Of a DNA stretch of 64,000 nucleotides, positions 43,838-54,075 are shown one piece after another. This DNA comes from Opisthorchis felineus (lineage: Eukaryota; Platyhelminthes; Trematoda; Opisthorchiida; Opisthorchiidae), in assembly GCA_004794785.1 (NCBI GenBank), contig SJOL01004460.1, positions 149,405-213,404 on the forward strand, given 5' to 3'. Positions within the stretch are counted from its first letter, which is position 1. Each line of letters opens with the position of its first letter. The notes under the pieces were generated by a model. That model had not been told where the DNA came from. It ran no database searches and saw nothing but the letters and a program-made list of their open reading frames with translations. A program made the translations under genes and the position numbers.

Positions 43838-44110
43838 CACTTACAAGGTTGCTGAAAACTCTTCGACAGCCCACCACCGGTTTTGCCCTTCTTGAGGCTC
43901 ATCAAGTAGGCGCAGTTCCCGAGTTATGTTTATGAAAATATACTGCGATATCTCGAATATCGTACCAACTGAAACATGAGGTGGACTTTGTGCAGCATAT
44001 TCAGTTGAACAATATCATAAACAAGAGATTCGGTTGAGTCTCCCACGAAAACCGAATTGATTTGCAAGTGATTGTATTTGTCGAGAGTGAAACCTACTTT
44101 CTAGTGACTT
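43838..44110. mobile_element. Family F foldback, left arm joined to centre
   Basis: accacttacaaggttgctgaaaac, antisense ribozyme (43868-43911, core UUGAUGA and AAAA), tactgcgatatctcgaatatcg, ccaactgaaacatgagg, then the right-hand interior up to tgattgtatttgtcgag. Confidence 0.72.
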
Positions 44111-44499
44111 GTAGTGCATGGTCTATGTGAAATGATTTGCTGGATGGTTTTTTCCTTACAGGTTATGATGCAAACTGGTAATACCTTCATGCTGAGTTGT
44201 ACTCCACAAACAGGCCAATAATTCGAACGTGCTACAGACTATCAGCTCGAGGAGAACCATAGTGAAACCCATCTAACATCTCACGTGTTTGCGGATAATC
44301 CGGTTTGACGGATTGAAGCCGAGATCGACCAAAACTGACGTCAGTCACCGGCTGCTGACACGTGGCAGATCGTTTCATGAAATAATATTGTTCAGATATG
44401 ACTTTTCGTCCTAAAAATCATCTCTCGACCAACATAGTACGGTTTCAAGATTGTATAAAGCAAAAACAAATAAATAAAATTTCAAGCTTTCAAGCTTAC

Positions 44500-44532
44500 T
44501 TCCTCAACGTTTCTGGACAATCGTTCCCGATC
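44500..44532 (-). CDS. Micro-exon type C, 33 nt
   Basis: Reads DRERLSRNVEE in phase 0, with acceptor tcttttttcag and donor gtaagctt. Its similarity to 38567 and 58885 is what first shows the tandem exon duplication. A ribozyme-bearing A3 repeat begins about 45 nt to its right. Confidence 0.7.
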
Positions 44533-44574
44533 CTGAAAAAAGAACATTTTATATTTTCCGCACTATTCTTTTGT

Positions 44575-44960
44575 GAGGTTTGCGGGATACGTATTGTTCG
44601 CATCCACATCACTCTCGTTTGAACAGTCCTGTCCTTCTGTATTTGTTCTGGTAAGTCCACACCGAAGGAAGGGAAGCAATGGACAAGAGTTTCCCTCTTA
44701 TTAGAGCTCACTAGCAGTGCATATCTAACGGTCTTGCCGGGATTTGAACTCCGGGCACCTGACATGCGAGGCAAGCGTGTTGCCACTACTCCACCAGCGC
44801 ACGTTGGACGCACTGTTGATGAGCTATAATAAGAGTGATACTCGACTCCAATGCTTCCCCTCTTCGGTGTGGACTCACCAGAATAATTACGCCAGGACAA
44901 GAAGACGACTGTTCAAACGAGAGTGATGTGAATGTGAACAATACATATCCCACAAAACCC
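44575..44960. mobile_element. Two family A3 repeats, head to head
   Basis: Minus copy 44575-44830 with a complete tRNA-like head (GCUGGUGGAGUAGUGG, CUCGCAUG-like anticodon arm, GGAGUUCAAAUCC) and a hammerhead with core CUAGUGA (44674-44720). Plus copy from about 44808 with GCACUG, UUGAUGA, GAUA for GAAA, CUCGACUC, CAAUGC. Both ribozymes are mutated; the pair forms a large inverted repeat. Confidence 0.75.
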
Positions 44961-45164
44961 ACAACAGATATCAAAAGAAGTTGTCCAGCGGGTTTCAAGA
45001 CTCTGTGGCGCTACCTGACTGGGAAGTCCTGAGAGGTGGGTCAATCGATCGTCACAACCAGGACAGTTACTGGGTCGTCATTCGATGATGAGTCGGGCAC
45101 ACCGACTACATCGCTCAAGCGTGAACACGTTCGTCCGTTCAGACGTGAAAATTCAGATGCGTCC

Positions 45165-45285
45165 AAAGTGTGCTAGTGGGGTAGTGGTAACAAGCTCGCC
45201 TCGCATGTCAGGTGTCCGGATTTCAAACCACGGCACGGTCATGGATATGCGCTGCTGATGAGCTCAAATAAGAGCGAAAAACTCT
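45165..45285 (+). mobile_element. Family A3 repeat truncated inside the ribozyme
   Basis: Head ggggtagtggtaacaagc, ctcgcctcgcatgtcagg, gtccggatttcaaacc. Then GCGCUG, CUGAUGA, stem II GCUC/GAGC with loop AAAUAA, GAAA and AACUC, where it stops before a T-rich tract. The catalytic core is intact but the cleavage site and 3' stem I are absent. Confidence 0.75.
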
Positions 45286-45639
45286 TTTTTTCTTTCTATA
45301 CCATCGTATACTACTAATGAAACGGGGGAGTAGTATTAGGCCTCGTACTTCAAAGCGCCGTCCCTCCGTCTGATGGAAGGTTGGTTTAGAAACTATTGAA
45401 CCATTAACAGTGTTTGTTCCTTAATGGCAAATGTTTAGGTAACGTCCAGGAATGCTCAGGAGGACGCCTATGGGCACTGTTCTTTTCACAGACTTTGTGC
45501 AAATGAGGGTTTTAATTTCGTGTCTAACACGAACTTAAAACCCTCAACGGAGTGCAATTAGCCAACGGGCCAATGAGGTTACAAGAAAACCATTTACCAG
45601 CTAGACAATTACATGAGAGAGCATTGGATACTCTTCGAA

Positions 45640-45775
45640 AACTATATAAACGCAGACAGGTAAGGAGGAAGTACCAACTCAACTGCGCATGGACAATGTT
45701 TCCTCTACTGGGGACGAAACGTTTGCAAGCTAATTGAAAAGTTCGGCGAATAGTTCAAATAGATCATCTGAGCAA
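45640..45775 (+). mobile_element. Family B copy with TATA box
   Basis: ctatataaacgca (45642-45654), then actgcgcatgg, gggacgaaacgtttgcaagc, ttcggcgaatag. The TATA to GAAA distance is 73 bases, the same as in the 31969 copy. Confidence 0.7.
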
Positions 45776-46396
45776 CCAACAGTAAACGCAATCTAGCTCC
45801 CAATATTTCGACACATTGCTTGCAGCCACCTAGTTCGTGTCGGTCAGTATAGAACGCACATGAAGTGGCTCTTCCTTCTGGCGCTAGCATTGCAGGTGAA
45901 AGACAAAGCAGGTAAGCAAATAGATAGGTAAGGTATCGATGGAAAGTGGAGAGCAAATAATACGACAATATGTCAGTCGATCGCTATATCAACTCACCGA
46001 GGTACCCTATGAATGCACTTATGTCACTTCATCTCATTCAGATTTATTCTATCCCTGTCTATATGCAGGATTTTATGGGAAAACCCATCAATCAGACTAT
46101 CTAAGCATAATACGCACAGTCCACAGTTGATGTCCAATTTCTCACACACTGAGGTGTCCGCATTCAGCAGGGTATCTTTGAATTTCTCCCCCGATAAGAG
46201 AAATGTAAGTTGTTCAGGTGAGGTTTTGATGATTCGCGCATCCTGGAAAATGTCCTTGTTTGTTCTAGGAACTCTCGGGTTCTAAACAGATCAGACGAGT
46301 AATTCTGTTATACCTGTCTTGATTATGTCATATTTCCAAATATGACTTCGAATCCAGTCCTTTGTTTCTCTCGTCCATTTTCTTTTTTTGCCTCAG

Positions 46397-46489
46397 AACA
46401 ATTATCCTTTTTTGAACATGGAACCCTGGAATATATTACACCAGATTTTTGTTGCCGGGCATACAAATTTACCACCAGGTGATCATCAG
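46397..46489 (+). CDS. Exon-like plus-strand piece, 93 nt
   Basis: A strong acceptor (ttttctttttttgcctcag) and donor (CAG, gtacat) flank 31 open codons in phase 0, starting NNYPFLNMEPWNILHQ. Opposite in strand to the micro-exon gene. I do not recognise the peptide and found no partner exon, so it could belong to a nested gene or be chance. Confidence 0.3.
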
Positions 46490-46554
46490 GTACATCATGT
46501 TAGTGTGCTACTAAAAAAACAGCAACGAAACCCACTGAACCTGGACAGACATAC

Positions 46555-46593
46555 CTGTCGTAGTTCTTCCAGTTCAAGGTCTTTGGATTTCAG
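46555..46593 (-). CDS. Micro-exon type A, 39 nt
   Basis: Reads LKSKDLELEELRQ in phase 0, with acceptor ttcaatttag and donor gtatgtct. Paralogue of the other 39-nt exons. Lies 65 nt from a plus-strand exon-like stretch (46397-46489), so the two strands are both exon-like here. Confidence 0.7.
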
Positions 46594-47054
46594 CTAAATT
46601 GAAGTGAAACGGAAACAAAACCTTGTGTTCCGGGAGTAATGGTATTTTCTGTAACACGAACTCATTTGCCAGAGACAGTATCATACTGTTCATTAGAATA
46701 TTGCACTCAAGCGGCCATTTGTATTCTAAGAACACGCAAAACTGTTGAAAATGCAGTCGTTTTCCTGCTGCAGGTAACGTCTTTTGAAATTATTCTTCCC
46801 CGAGCTACTTATCGATTGATGACAGTAGGAACGACTTTTCAGGTGGAAATTTAACCGCATCAAGTAAACTAAACAGCTGGTTTTCATCCAGCAATTAGCC
46901 TGGCACAACGCCTCTAAACAACTGTTTCAGAAAGATTATCTCGTGTAAAGATTTTAGCCCGTCACTTAAGAAACGATCAGTTTCAGTGGATCTGCAGCAT
47001 GGTTTTGTCATGAGGTGTTTCTGCACGGTAAACCAAAGTGTTAGACTTGAAGGA

Positions 47055-47352
47055 AACTACACATAAGGTTGCTGAGAACTCTTCAATAGCCCCCTGGTGG
47101 ATTTCTCCCTTGATGGGGCTCAACAGATAGGTGCAGTTAAAGAATATCATGAAATAAATATTCAGCTAGAATTCGATCGAGTCTCCCATTAAAAACGAGT
47201 TGGTGTGAAAATGAGTGTATTTCGTGCATTGCATACAATTTGGGTTCAGATAGAGCGTAAGGCTGACGGAAACTAGCGGCCTGCGCTTACTAGGTGAGAA
47301 TGACGAAACCACTTGTGGGCTGTCAAAGTGGTTCCAGCGACATTGTAAGTAG
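47055..47352. mobile_element. Family F foldback, both ends, decayed
   Basis: aactacacataaggttgctgagaac ... gttccagcgacattgtaagtagtt. Both ribozyme regions are degraded (for example acttgtgggctgtcaaag remains on the right). Confidence 0.7.
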
Positions 47353-48129
47353 TTTCCTTCGAGGAAAAATACTGCGTACCAACGGAATACCGTATGAGCC
47401 GGAAATCCAACCTACTATTAAATCAACCTTAATAAATTGCTCTTCTGTGACAAACCGATCATCCCTCACCCTCGCCCTCTCTCTCTGATACACACATCAG
47501 GTTCTTTGTGACTGTTAACTTAAAAGCTTAAACAGTATGACGTTCTGAGCTGTGTAAAATGCATGGCACACTGTTTGAAGTTCGTCTGTAGAGTATATAA
47601 TGATGACGAATAGGTTTATATTCCCAAAAGGACAGCAGCCAGCGGCAGCGTATATGACCTCATATTCTGCGCCGTTTGACAGCGTTCTAAAAACTCCAGT
47701 TGACCGGAAACTTACAACTTAACGCTAGTTGCACGCATATTTGAGAGTGGCAGTTCTATTACAGTTAGGTTCAAGGTTATGATGTTTAAACGAGTAATCT
47801 TTCAGAAATGCCGAAGTAACCAACGACCTTGATTAGTGTTATCGCAGGAACTAGCTACAGGAGGCCTACTTCCGTCAGGGTATTGGAAAGCATCGTGCCT
47901 ATCCTTGAGTGCACCGTCGGGCTTAGTTTCAATGATCCATCTGATTTAATGAAAGCTGGCATGAAGTATTCCCTGGGAATGTCTATGAGTGCTCTTTCCA
48001 GGAACGGTAGGGCCTCATCCTTGCCTCCGCCGGCACTACCTTCGTGTTAAACGAAGTCAAACGAGTATGATTAACGGGAAGGGTAATTGGTCTAACCAAA
48101 GGGTGCCAAACGGAAAACAGGTGAGACCC

Positions 48130-48480
48130 GCGACGGCCCGGCTGGTAGTAGTTTGAACATTTAAAGGTTCGGCCATGAGCGGCTGATCAGCAGTGTGATT
48201 AACTCTCACTTGGACAGGATTTATCGCCGCTCATGCTTGAATCACAGAAACCAAATAATGTAGTCGTGTAATGACTGGCTTATAGACTTATAGCTTCTCA
48301 CTCACTCGTGTGAAATTTTTCTTCCTCAGAGCTACTTATAGATTGTTGGTAGCGTGGGGAAATTTGGCAATTTTTACTTAAGATATCGACCGGTCAGTGA
48401 AGCCAATCTATACTGAAAAGCCGAAAAGCACTCTACAGCTGTTTCATTCCTATCTGGAATCACCAACAGTAGGCATCACT
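48130..48480 (-). mobile_element. Family S repeat, permuted order
   Basis: Read on the minus strand the order is ribozyme (core UUGGUGA, decayed), tail, 5' body, then the tRNA-like head near 48200. The head follows the ribozyme, as expected for a piece of a tandem or circular-derived unit. Confidence 0.68.
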
Positions 48481-48726
48481 CGATAGGTGTATGGGGGTTG
48501 CAGATACTCAGGGATTATTGAAGCGCTACCAACTTCCCTCACAGATGGGAGAATCTACTTCCATATTGGATTCGGTTGTTAGGACGCAATATTGGGTATT
48601 CATCCCAACAGAATCCATGCTTAATTACAACACCACGTTTGAATGTGCTACTGGAAGGATTTTGGAAAAAAAGAATTAGAACAAAGAACAGTATAGATAC
48701 ACTGGCTTGATGGAAACAAAACGTAC

Positions 48727-48771
48727 CAAGTTCTCATAAAGTACTTTTTGTCTATCCAGTTCGCTTTGCGC
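48727..48771 (-). CDS. Micro-exon type D, 45 nt
   Basis: Reads AQSELDRQKVLYENL in phase 0, with acceptor gattcatag and donor gtacgttt. Paralogue of 62240. The heptad-like spacing of Leu, Val and Leu suggests a coiled coil. Starts the second D-A-C-B block. Confidence 0.68.
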
Positions 48772-49144
48772 CTATGAATCAGTAAAGGACAAACATGAAT
48801 GTAGTCGATTACGAATTTAGAAATAGGATGAATTCTACCATGAGATTCGGAATTCGAAATGTTATATTAGAAGGAGGTCAGCTCATATGTGACTGCGCAG
48901 CGCAACTCACTTGCTCGAAACCCGAGAAATCTCAACTAACCAAACTCGGGTGTTAACTGTGAGCTAAGTACGCGCAGAAGTTCAAGTGACATTCCCGTCA
49001 CTGACATGAAGATCACTCTGAGCAAAAAACACTTGGTTTGTCGCAAACGTTTTGCATATGTAATCTACCACAAGCAGACAAAATATGCGCTGATTATAAT
49101 TTTAGCCTATGTGGTCGGATCGCGAGACGTTCGGTTATGAGTCG

Positions 49145-49385
49145 TAACACACTACTCATAAGGTTGCTGAAAGTTCTTCGACAGCCCACGACCGGTTTCG
49201 CCCTTCTTGCGGCTCATTAGGTAGGCGCAGTCCCAGAGTTTCCGTCAACCTTATGTTCCACTTGAGCCCAAATTGCACGAAATTGGAAACATCATAAACG
49301 AGAGATTCAGATGGGTTCCAGGTGTCTCTCGCCAAAGCAAATTTGCTTGCAAATGAGTGTATTGCGCTAAATTCGGTTATGAGTC
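49145..49385. mobile_element. Family F foldback, left arm joined to centre
   Basis: aacacactactcataaggttgctgaaag, antisense ribozyme, ttatgttccacttgagcccaaattg, then cataaacgagagattcag and gcttgcaaatgagtgtattg. Confidence 0.75.
49184..49226 (-). ncRNA. Family F hammerhead ribozyme, one core change
   Basis: Minus strand: GCCUAC, CUAAUGA (consensus CUGAUGA), stem II GCC.../GGGC, GAAA, CCGG, UC, GUGGGC. Everything matches the family consensus except the G-to-A change at core position 5. Confidence 0.74.
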
Positions 49386-49944
49386 CTTTTTATTTCTATT
49401 CAGTGTGAAGGGGCCGGGCATATTTGCTTTGGTTAACAGTTTTAGGCTGCTGACCGAAAAACGAGGCGTCCACCGAATCGTTTGCATGGCTCAGGAGTTT
49501 AAATTTGGTGTGAATCTTTGTTAATACCAGGTTCTGTCGACTCATTCGGACAATCTGGGTAACTGAAAAAACCCAAATTGTTCCACATAAGTATCCATCG
49601 ATTCTTTTGGGCTACGTCGCAACTGTGATGCCACTGCGTTGGACTTTAAAAACTTTCTTACGACAAAGCTATGGTCTGGTCTGCTAGCAGTTTCATTCTT
49701 AGTCAGTATCACCGTCATCCCCTGAAGATTTCCACTAAGGAGGAAAGACCTCAATGATGGTCTTTTTTCGGTCTCCAGAATGGAACCTACGGTAGAATCC
49801 CGTTAACAATGCAGAGACGATGCGGGAAGCGGGTGTGAAAAGGAAAATTTTTTGGATATTTGCAGATAAACATATCCATCCACTCTACAAGACGGTGTTC
49901 CACCGGCTAGAAAAGTTCAGCGTTAAAGATGATGTCAATCTCAT

Positions 49945-50317
49945 TTCAGTAGAGTGCTTCTCGCTTTTTCAGCATAGACAGGGTTCACTGACAGCATGAC
50001 CTCTCAAATGAAAATTATTAAGCCTCCTCACACTACCATCAGTTTAAAAGTAACTTAAAGGAAGAATAATTACACGGGATGAGTGAAGCCTCCATCTCAG
50101 AAATCCTCACCCAAGGTGTCAGTTAACACATGTGACCACGTCACGTGTTCCCGTGACTGAAGAGTAAACGGCGGTACATCCTATCTGACTGCGTACGAAT
50201 CACAATGGTGATCAGCCAGGCGCTCGTGGCCCAACGGTTAAGTATTCAAACCACAAGCAGCCGGGAGTTCGCGGGTTCGAAACTCCCTACTAGAGTTTCG
50301 TGAGATTCGCACTGGAA
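49945..50317 (+). mobile_element. Family S repeat, full-length monomer ending at the ribozyme
   Basis: Starts at gtagagtgcttctcgc (the 3' side of the ribozyme cleavage site) and ends at ttcgcactg (the 5' strand of stem I), so it covers one whole unit, opened at the ribozyme. The head has A-box-like tggcccaacgg and B box gggttcgaaac. Confidence 0.72.
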
Positions 50318-50339
50318 ATTTCCTTTCCGTTTTTCACAG

Positions 50340-50452
50340 CACTGGACTTCATAGGTGGAGCATCAAACAGTCCGACCGAATTCATGGTGTGCATCATGGG
50401 TTTCAGCGTACTATTCATCCTGTGGGGCAGCTTTCTGAAGATCGACCGATGA
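50340..50452 (+). CDS. Possible terminal exon with a membrane segment
   Basis: Directly after the family S copy, a strong acceptor (cctttccgtttttcacag) opens 36 codons ending in TGA. It includes EFMVCIMGFSVLFILWGSFL, a clear membrane-spanning segment, then KIDR and stop. This looks like the last exon of a small membrane protein on the plus strand. No upstream exons were found. Confidence 0.35.
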
Positions 50453-50649
50453 GGCAACCAATTTCCACAAACTCACCAGTTATCGATATCGGTGGACTCA
50501 TTACGAAGTCATTCATTCCATATTCGCTCGTTCATCAGTGTCCGTTAAAACCCGACAATTGAATCGGGTCTCTGATAGTGCGCTCCGTAAGTGAGGGGTA
50601 GTAATGGGTAACCGTCCGATAGTACTGGAGGGGAGCACATATAGCCCAA

Positions 50650-51270
50650 AACCTAACTGACAGATTCAATTTTCAACTGAAATTTCGTCCTGTAAGTAAT
50701 GGCAGTCTACGTTGAAAGGCCGAGAAGCACTGTACAGCTGTTTCATCCTTATCGGGAATCATCAGCAGTGCGCATCTCACAAAACTCCAGTAGGGCGTCC
50801 GTAACCCACAACTACCCGGCTAGTAGTCTGAACACCCAACCATTCGGCCACCAGCGACCGAACAACAGCGTGGTTAGCTCGTACTTGGGCAAGATTGAGC
50901 TCCACTCATCCTTCAGTCACGGAAACTAAACCACGCGGTCACGTATTGACTGGCTCCTCGAGTGACGACTTCACAGAAGGATGCTCAACTCACCTTGTGA
51001 AATTATTCTTCCTCTGAGAAACCTATAGAGTGAGGGTGGCGTGATGAGATTTAGTAATTTCAGTTGAGATTTCCTCCAGTAACTGAAGCCGCTCTATTTT
51101 TGAAAAGCCAAGAAGCACTGTAATCGGAATCATCATCAGTGTGCATATCACGAAACACTATTTGTGGAGTCCCGCGACCCTCCGGCTAGTAGTTTGAACA
51201 CTTAACTGTTCGGCCACAAGCTGCTGATCATCTAGGTGATTAGCTTGCACGTACCCAGGATAGAGTGCCA
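50650..51270 (-). mobile_element. Family S tandem dimer, minus strand
   Basis: Two direct copies of the same unit: tail and ribozyme at about 50690-50771, head, 5' body, then again tail at about 51060, ribozyme remnant at about 51114-51155 and head. The unit length is about 390 bases. The right-hand ribozyme has lost the GAAA region. Confidence 0.78.
50727..50771 (-). ncRNA. Family S hammerhead ribozyme, intact
   Basis: Minus strand: stem I GCACUG, core CUGAUGA, stem II UUCC and GGAU around loop CGAUAA, core GAAA, stem III CAGCUG (self-complementary), cleavage site GUA, stem I partner CAGUGC. All invariant bases are present and stem I pairs over six bases. Stem II has a U-U at its base. The short palindromic stem III suggests activity as a dimer, as in newt and schistosome hammerheads. 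Confidence 0.85.
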
Positions 51271-51990
51271 TTACTCTTTCATTTCCGGTGAAATGGCCAA
51301 GTTGCCGATCGGCCATGCATTTTTCGACCTGCGGCCTGGGACCTACCCATGTAATACCGCAAACCAGTGGTTTGAATGGAGAAACGGATGTTCCTCCAAC
51401 GCCAGCGGGAGAATAACCACTTGTACACAAGTTACAATCACTTCGTTATGATTGTGGATTGCGCAAGATTGAAGGCCATTTTCTGAACCAATAAGAAATA
51501 GGTCTATATCGATCAATTTAAACCATAGTTCCCCAATCCGAAACACTACCACTTTAAAACGCTACTTTGAACCAAGAGATCACTATGTGATGTAACCAAT
51601 ACACAACTGTCGGTGTGACCACCTTTAAGAAAGATAAGTCCATCATTTAACTTTTTGAATCTAAAGGAGCGTTAGTAACAGTCCCTGACGAAATGGGCCA
51701 CTTCTAATTATCAAATGCGTTCGTGAAAGAAACTGAACCAAGATTCAAACAACTCGAAAGCGGCACCCATTCAGCTACGGTGTTAACCCCTATATGTTGC
51801 CAGCGCACGAGTTCCTCTCAGATTGGTGCTGTCTAATCGGTTGCGAATAGACGAACGCCAACATCAGACGACGGTGAACGAGTTGCCATAGCGATTAGTT
51901 TTGGGCGGTCGGCACCTGCATGCAAGGTTCTAATGAGCGAGCGATGAAGATATAGTAAAGAAAAATTCCGTAAAATAGTAAGTAACATAC

Positions 51991-52035
51991 CTCCCTGGCT
52001 GTTCTGGCATCATTTGTCCCCAGTAGTTGCCGCAG
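51991..52035 (-). CDS. Micro-exon type B, 45 nt
   Basis: Reads LRQLLGTNDARTARE in phase 0, with acceptor atttttcag and donor gtatgtta. It follows another type B exon (57938) with no D, A or C exon that I could find in the 5.9 kb between, so one block here appears to have lost its first three exons or they have diverged beyond recognition. Confidence 0.7.
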
Positions 52036-52189
52036 CTGAAAAATTTGACCAAGAAGCTAATTAAGGTTATCCAGGTAGACAGGTGAACGAACAACATCCC
52101 GATCTATGGCTCCGTAACAGTTCCCTCCGGTGTTCTGAACTAGAAAATATTTTATACTCTTGGATAACATTCGAATATTTCTTTTTGCG

Positions 52190-52590
52190 AAAAAATCCAG
52201 TGGAATTCGCACTCACATCAATCCCGTTTGAGAAGTCTTCCTCCTGTCCTGGTGGATTTATTCTGGTGATTCCACACCAAAAAGGGGGAGCACTGGACTT
52301 CAGTTTGCTCTTGTCAGAGCTCATCATCATGACATTTCCAGCGGGCGCTGATAGGGGGGTGGTAACTCGTTCCCTCGTATGTCACATATCCGGAGTTCGA
52401 AGCCTGCCACAACCAAGGATATGCACTACTTATGCGCTCTAATATGAGTAGAACTCGAGTCCAGTGCTTCCCTTCCCCTTTGGTGGGACTCACCACAGCA
52501 TAATTGGACCAGGACAGGAGGAGGACTGTCCAAACGGGGACGATTCGAACACGGATTCTAGAAATCCCAAAACCACCTACAACTAATCTA
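52190..52590. mobile_element. Two family A3 repeats, head to head
   Basis: Minus copy 52190-52335 (ribozyme at 52290-52333, core AUGAUGA, GAAA lost) and plus copy 52335-52590 (head tggtaactcg, ggagttcgaagcc; ribozyme at 52422-52466 with decayed core but intact CUCGAG, UC, CAGUGC). Same arrangement as 44575-44960. Confidence 0.75.
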
Positions 52591-52599
52591 ACAAAAAAA

Positions 52600-53890
52600 T
52601 TCAGTGGATTACCGTCAGTGGGTTGAGTTGCACAACCACATCGACGTCATCAACTAAAACTTGCCGATAAAACACGCCAATACAGTTCACAGTCGCCTGT
52701 TGAGCATATCAGAGTTGTGGTGCGTATTATCATGAGGGTCATTGCCTCAGCTACAGCGCTGCAACCAGACAACAGCAAAGACTACCTAGGATTGTTGATT
52801 TGACGGAAACCTCGACACCAAAGAGGTTGCAACCACCTGGTCCAGTACTGACCACACGGACAAAGTTCCGCATTGACATGGAGTACTTTGCCAAAGGTCA
52901 TCAGTTTTCCGTGAATCATTCTGATGTGCTAGGTTCCCACTGCATCACTTCGTTACCTAGTCTTTGGAAGAAATTTCACAGTACCCTTATTGTCGCACAT
53001 CGCGTAATCAACAATTTCTAATGAAACTCAGGAAATTTACATATGCTCTCTTTTCGAGGAAAGTCAGAAGACTTTGGATACAAGTTTGAATTCAAGGAAA
53101 AATTGAACTTGGCATCCTAGCGGGAGATCACTTTAAATCGTTGATGACACCTCTACACAGTGTATTGCCGGCGGCATTGAGACTGCCGAAATTCCACACC
53201 GGTTGAAAGTGACAGTTGTCAAACGAGATGTGCGGTAGCCACAGGGTATGTGTTTTGGGTGCAGTGTGAACCTAATTAATATTACTCTAATATCTGGTCT
53301 CGTTTTGACGCAGTACAGTTGCTGGTATAACTACAGGTCTTCGCCTCGTCTTGGGGCATACTCTGGTCGTGACGGGGGTTGTATTCTACCGTACGATTGG
53401 TCGGCATGTAAGCAGCACTTGCCTAATCAACCGTTCCACCAATTGCGTCTGAGTAGATACCAGCTGTGCGAACTGAGTCTCCTTCTACAGATTCCACGTT
53501 TTGCTAGAAACTGTGGCTTAAGGCCAGTACCAACTGCGATCGATTTTGAAGCCAAGTACACACAATTCTGTGGAACGGGCTTCCCTATCTATTGCATACT
53601 GCTTTGTCAAGAATTTTCAGTTCTTTCTAGAACTCCTTAAAACACGTCACCTAGTTGACGGAGTGTAATGTAACCTTTGTGTACCGACTAGGCTTCCTCG
53701 ACGACCGTTAGCGATGCTTTCGCATGACCAGACTGAAATACAAATAAGCATGATCCAAACCCTACGAAATATTCTCACTTTGCAGAGTGTGTTCACTACC
53801 GGCTTGCTGGGGGTAACCTGGACTGTCCCTTACTGCTATCGAACAATGCTGACCGAACACGTGGGCTAAGTCAACACACAATGTAAGAAG
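52600..53890. other. No supported gene
   Basis: A 130-codon plus-strand ORF (53248-53640) has no recognisable domain. Confidence 0.42.
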
Positions 53891-53894
53891 ACCA

Positions 53895-54075
53895 GAAATT
53901 GATGTGTTCGCTGAGCTTAGCAATTAGCCTGCAAACGTTTCGTCACCAAGTGAGGTGACATCATCAATGAGCGTTTGGGTGGTGATGATGTCACGCAAAT
54001 TGGTGACAGAACGTTTTCAAACTAACTGCCAAGCTCGGTGAACCAATCAACGGCCACCTGACTAACAACCAATGA
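53895..54075. mobile_element. Family B foldback
   Basis: Left arm tgttcgctgagcttagcaatt...gcaaacgtttcgtcacc and right arm ggtgacagaacgttttcaaac...aagctcggtgaacc. The inner part repeats the symmetry: tgacatcatca against tgatgatgtca. Less well preserved than the 31969 copy. Confidence 0.72.

Noticed and set aside
53248..53640. 130-codon plus-strand ORF
   Set aside because: No recognised family and low-complexity composition; likely chance or an old unidentified repeat.
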